From Syntrophaceae bacterium PtaB.Bin038 (GTDB lineage Bacteria > Desulfobacterota > Syntrophia > Syntrophales > UBA2192), in NCBI GenBank assembly GCA_002067855.1, contig MVQS01000407.1, positions 1 through 9,170 of the forward strand: a stretch of DNA of 9,170 nucleotides. Direction: 5' to 3'. This document shows positions 7,620 through 9,170 of the stretch, piece by piece (positions within the stretch are counted from its first letter, which is position 1; each line of letters starts with the position of its first letter). A program made the translations under genes and the position numbers. The notes beneath the pieces were generated by a model that saw nothing but the letters and a program-made list of their open reading frames with translations, ran no database searches and was not told the origin of the DNA.

Positions 7620-7648
7620 ATTTGATTATTATTCAACTAATATGCCAA
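7620..7648 (-). promoter_or_regulatory. Candidate sigma-70 promoter for the glycan operon
   Basis: The minus strand has TTGGCA (7648-7643, 5 of 6 to the -35 consensus), a 17-bp spacer, then TCAAAT (7625-7620, 4 of 6 to TATAAT). It lies in the only AT-rich stretch upstream of the GT2 gene and would give a leader of about 46 nt. The weak -10 makes the call tentative. Confidence 0.35.
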
Positions 7649-7671
7649 AACTATTAAAAAATCTCTATAAT
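7642..7671 (+). promoter_or_regulatory. Candidate sigma-70 promoter for the sigma-factor unit
   Basis: A perfect TATAAT lies at 7666-7671. ATGCCA (7642-7647, 4 of 6 to TTGACA) is 18 bp upstream. The start of transcription would be near 7678, giving a leader of about 137 nt before ATG 7815. The -35 overlaps the -35 of the opposing candidate promoter. No obvious ECF-type GGAAC promoter is seen upstream, so autoregulation by the encoded sigma factor is not supported by sequence. Confidence 0.4.
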
Positions 7672-7690
7672 GGGCCTCGTGAAAAAGCAA

Positions 7691-7719
7691 GGGGAAGCTT
7701 TGCAACAAAAAGCTTTTTT
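7691..7719 (+). terminator. Hairpin plus T run in leader (possible attenuator)
   Basis: AAGCTTT (7695-7701) and AAAGCTT (7709-7715) form a perfect 7-bp stem with the 7-nt loop GCAACAA. It can be extended by G-U pairs between GGGG (7691-7694) and the T run that continues to 7719. This has the shape of a Rho-independent terminator lying downstream of the TATAAT at 7666 and before the sigma-factor gene. The stem is AT-rich, so as a full terminator it would be weak. Confidence 0.3.
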
Positions 7720-7814
7720 CTCCGGCGATTATCGTCTAATAAGGACGTGGGTTGTCCGTTTTTGTCACGGAAGATGCATAAAATGATGTGACTTTTTCCC
7801 GGTCCGATTTGTAT

Positions 7815-8387
7815 ATGAAGCAGATCGACGAAGCGGACATCATCGGCCGTGTCCTCGGGGGAGACCGCGAGGCCTTTGCCGATCTGGTCGAAGCGTACAA
7901 GGGGCCGGTTTTCCGCCTGGCCTTCCGGATGACCGGGAGCGCCCAGGATGCAGACGATCTGAGCCAGCAGATCTTCCTCCGGGCCTTTGAGACCCTGGGG
8001 CGGTTCAGGCGCGGGGAGCGGTTTTTCCCCTGGCTCTACACGGTGGCCCTCAACGTGATCCGCAGCCACCTCAGGAGGAGCAAGGCCTTGCCGGAGGCTG
8101 GGACCGGGCATGGCGCGCCGGAAGCGGAAGACCCCCGGGGCAACCCTGCCGACGCGGCCGCAGGCCGGGAGCGCAGCCGCCGGATCCAGGGCTACCTGCT
8201 GAGGCTCAATCCGTCGGTCCGTGAAATCCTGGTCCTGCGCTTCTACGAGGGGATGAGCTTCGAGGACATCGCCGGCCTGACGGGCAATACCCCGGGCGGC
8301 GTAAAGATGAAGGCCTACCGGGGCCTGGAGAAGATCCGGGTCATGATGGAGAAGGACGGCTTCGCCGACGACGAAGCGAGAAGGTGA
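7815..8387 (+). CDS. ECF-type RNA polymerase sigma factor
   Basis: This 190-residue protein has sigma regions 2 and 4 only, the ECF (group 4) layout. Region 2 spans about 20-90, with the core-binding signature DADDLSQQIFLRAF (45-58) and the -10 recognition part RFFPWLYTVALNVIRSHLRR (69-88). A charged, low-complexity linker (90-122) leads to region 4 (about 124-175), with RLNPSVREILVLRFYEGMS (130-148) and a helix-turn-helix FEDIAGLTGNTPGGVKMKAY (149-168). It would direct polymerase to a dedicated promoter set. ATG 7815 is preferred because the family normally begins just before this point; GTG 7788 and TTG 7809 are in frame but have no better ribosome binding site, and no clear Shine-Dalgarno precedes any of them. 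The gene is followed after 45 bp by a membrane protein that is the natural candidate regulator. Confidence 0.9.
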   Translation: MKQIDEADIIGRVLGGDREAFADLVEAYKGPVFRLAFRMTGSAQDADDLSQQIFLRAFETLGRFRRGERFFPWLYTVALNVIRSHLRRSKALPEAGTGHGAPEAEDPRGNPADAAAGRERSRRIQGYLLRLNPSVREILVLRFYEGMSFEDIAGLTGNTPGGVKMKAYRGLEKIRVMMEKDGFADDEARR

Positions 8388-8430
8388 GAAGGTGTGAGGG
8401 TAAGAGGGTAAGAGGGTAAGAGGGTAAGAA
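8383..8430 (+). repeat. 8-bp tandem repeat array, about six units
   Basis: In 8-bp register the units are GGTGAGAA, GGTGTGAG, three copies of GGTAAGAG, and GGTAAGAA. In another phase GGGTAAGA occurs four times perfectly (8398-8429). The first unit includes the TGA stop of the sigma-factor gene, and the last ends two bases before the TTG start of the downstream gene, so the array fills essentially the whole intergenic gap. The degenerate 5' units and perfect 3' units suggest expansion by slippage at the 3' side. Confidence 0.95.
8398..8424 (+). promoter_or_regulatory. Putative RNA/DNA G-quadruplex overlapping a ribosome binding site
   Basis: Four GGG runs at 8398-8400, 8406-8408, 8414-8416 and 8422-8424 are separated by three identical 5-nt loops, TAAGA. 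This satisfies the G3-N1-7 four-tract pattern on the coding strand. The last tract, as GAGGG, is 8 nt before TTG 8433 and is the best Shine-Dalgarno for that gene. Folding could hide it. The pattern is seen directly; folding and function are inference. Confidence 0.5.
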
Positions 8431-8432
8431 AC

Positions 8433-9101
8433 TTGGACTCTGATGACAATATAGAAAAAATCATCGGGGAGATTGATGGGCAGGGACCTTCTCCGGAGGA
8501 CATTGAGCACGATCCCCGCCGGAAGGCGCTCGCCGGCATCGCCCGGATGATGCGCGAGGCGACGGCCCCCGAGCCGCCGGCCGATCTGGGGGAGCGTGTG
8601 ATGGACCGCATCCGGTCCTACCGGCCGACGCCCTGGCGAGCGTTGCGGGAGGCTCTCCTGAGGCCGTGCACGGTCAGCTTCGACCCGATCCGGGCTCTCC
8701 GCGCTCCTGTGACCGGGCAGGAGTGTTCCTTTTACTTCATCATGGTCGGCATCTTCTATGCCGTCCTGGGCACGATCCTGCTTGCAGGTCTTCACGGGCT
8801 CGGGGCATATCCCGGCGCCCCGGACTGGGTTCGCTGGCAGCCGCCGATCGCGATCGTCACGGCCGGGTGCATGGTGGCCGTCGGGCTTTACCTGCTCAAG
8901 GACGTGAAGTCGGCCCTCCGCGCCGCTCGAATCTGGGCCCTCGTCTATCTCGGGTTTGCCCTCCTGAACGGGGTCTTCGTGCCCCTGGAGTGGAACGTGC
9001 CCGTCTCGGCCTACGTGTCGCTCGTCTCGACCCTCATCGGGCTGCCGACGGGCTTTTTCCTGATTCGCACCATCCAGAACTGCGGAAAGCGTTATGTGTG
9101 A
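8433..9101 (+). CDS. Four-helix membrane protein, candidate non-zinc anti-sigma factor
   Basis: This is a 222-residue protein. The N-terminal 95 residues are charged and cytosolic in character, with an acidic start (DSDDNIEKIIGEID) and a segment PPADLGERVMDRIRSYRP (48-65). That segment resembles the linker before the membrane in many anti-sigma proteins. Four hydrophobic helices follow at about 99-120, 138-155, 166-184 and 191-212. No His-x3-Cys-x2-Cys zinc anti-sigma motif is present; the few cysteines (79, 98, 146, 217) are scattered. It is in the same direction as, and directly after, the ECF sigma gene, so a role in holding or sensing for that sigma factor is reasonable but unproven. TTG 8433 is chosen because GAGGG of the repeat array lies 8 nt upstream and the next in-frame ATG would remove 38 residues. 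It could also be an unrelated hypothetical membrane protein. Confidence 0.8.
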   Translation: MDSDDNIEKIIGEIDGQGPSPEDIEHDPRRKALAGIARMMREATAPEPPADLGERVMDRIRSYRPTPWRALREALLRPCTVSFDPIRALRAPVTGQECSFYFIMVGIFYAVLGTILLAGLHGLGAYPGAPDWVRWQPPIAIVTAGCMVAVGLYLLKDVKSALRAARIWALVYLGFALLNGVFVPLEWNVPVSAYVSLVSTLIGLPTGFFLIRTIQNCGKRYV

Positions 9102-9117
9102 GAAAGTCGACCGTTGT

Positions 9118-9170
9118 TTACAGTTTTTCGGGATAAAAGTACTCGATCAACTTCTCTTCCGGGGTTAAGC
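9118..9170 (-). CDS. C-terminal end of an unidentified minus-strand gene (partial)
   Basis: The minus strand reads LTPEEKLIEYFYPEKL followed by TAA (9120-9118), open to the right edge. The amphipathic, Glu/Lys-rich ending and absence of stops look like a real protein terminus, but 16 residues are too few to name a family. Its stop lies 16 bp from the stop of the plus-strand membrane protein gene, so the two units converge tail to tail. I see no terminator hairpin in the gap (9102-9117). Confidence 0.5.
   Translation of the reverse strand, partial: LTPEEKLIEYFYPEKL

Noticed and set aside
6314..7636. Long minus-strand open frame (440 codons) spanning the GT2 gene and the start of a GT4 gene
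   Set aside because: Its translation is rich in Arg, Pro, Gly and His with no recognisable domain, and it is out of frame with two clear glycosyltransferases. It is a high-GC shadow.
7779..7784. TAAAAT as a second plus-strand -10 box with TTGTCA (7762-7767) as -35
   Set aside because: The spacer is only 11 bp, too short for a sigma-70 promoter.
7788..7817. GTG 7788 as the start of the sigma factor
   Set aside because: It adds nine residues outside the sigma-70 region 2 fold and has no better ribosome binding site. ATG 7815 fits the usual family N-terminus, though the choice is not certain.
8383..8430. Possible CRISPR or minisatellite array
   Set aside because: Units are 8 bp and directly adjacent with no spacers, so it is a simple tandem repeat, not CRISPR.
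7665..8795. Long minus-strand open frame (376 codons) opposite the sigma factor and the repeat array
   Set aside because: It lies antisense to a well-conserved ECF sigma factor, translates the repeat as a meaningless Ser/Tyr/Pro-Leu repeat, and has no domain.
1..9170. Defence system, phage, insertion sequence, tRNA or rRNA
   Set aside because: No nuclease, transposase, reverse transcriptase, toxin or phage motif is recognisable in any real frame, and no cloverleaf-like or rRNA-like sequence was seen by eye. All intact frames are glycan or regulatory genes.

Overview
The window is high-GC bacterial DNA. Sampled 60-nt lines run from about 65% GC in the best-conserved coding parts down to about 50% at the left end. 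The style suggests a Gram-negative anaerobe of the Desulfobacterota (deltaproteobacterial, perhaps Syntrophales-like) type. The grounds are a TMTC-like membrane protein with a TPR tail, tightly packed glycosyltransferase/methyltransferase genes, and an ECF sigma factor followed by a short GTGAGAAG/GTAAGAGG-type tandem repeat. This taxonomic guess is inference, not proof.

Left and centre (1-7566, all minus strand): one compact seven-gene unit read from right to left. The order is a GT2 polyprenyl-phosphate sugar synthase-like glycosyltransferase with two C-terminal membrane helices (6640-7566), a GT4 glycosyltransferase (5518-6618), a SAM methyltransferase (4784-5521), a second GT4 glycosyltransferase (3596-4783), a second SAM methyltransferase (2855-3589), a flippase-like/LPG-synthase-TM integral membrane protein (1822-2790), and a large multi-pass GT-C-like protein with a TPR tail that runs off the left edge (1-1757). 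Spacing is operon-like: a 4-bp ATGA overlap, a 0-bp junction, a 6-bp junction where the Shine-Dalgarno contains the previous stop codon, a 21-bp gap, and two gaps of 64 bp. A plausible reading is that the two cytosolic GT4 enzymes build a glycan decorated by the two methyltransferases. The GT2 enzyme would make a lipid-phosphate sugar donor, and the GT-C/TPR protein would use a lipid-linked donor on the periplasmic side, with the flippase-like protein helping lipid handling. The substrates are unknown.

Divergent intergenic region (7567-7814, 248 bp, AT-rich in the middle): it holds two candidate back-to-back sigma-70 promoters whose -35 boxes overlap at 7642-7648, a GC-rich inverted repeat upstream of the GT2 gene, and a hairpin followed by a T run in the leader of the plus-strand unit.

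Right (7815-9101, plus strand): an ECF-type sigma factor, then an array of 8-bp repeats filling the 45-bp gap, then a four-helix membrane protein starting at TTG that is a candidate non-zinc anti-sigma factor. The array contains four GGG runs separated by identical 5-nt loops, a textbook G-quadruplex pattern, and its last unit appears to be the ribosome binding site of the membrane protein. This is the most unusual feature of the window. At the far right, the last 16 codons of a minus-strand gene converge on this unit with a 16-bp gap.

I see no tRNA, rRNA, CRISPR array, insertion sequence or phage gene, and no gene-free stretch longer than 300 bases.
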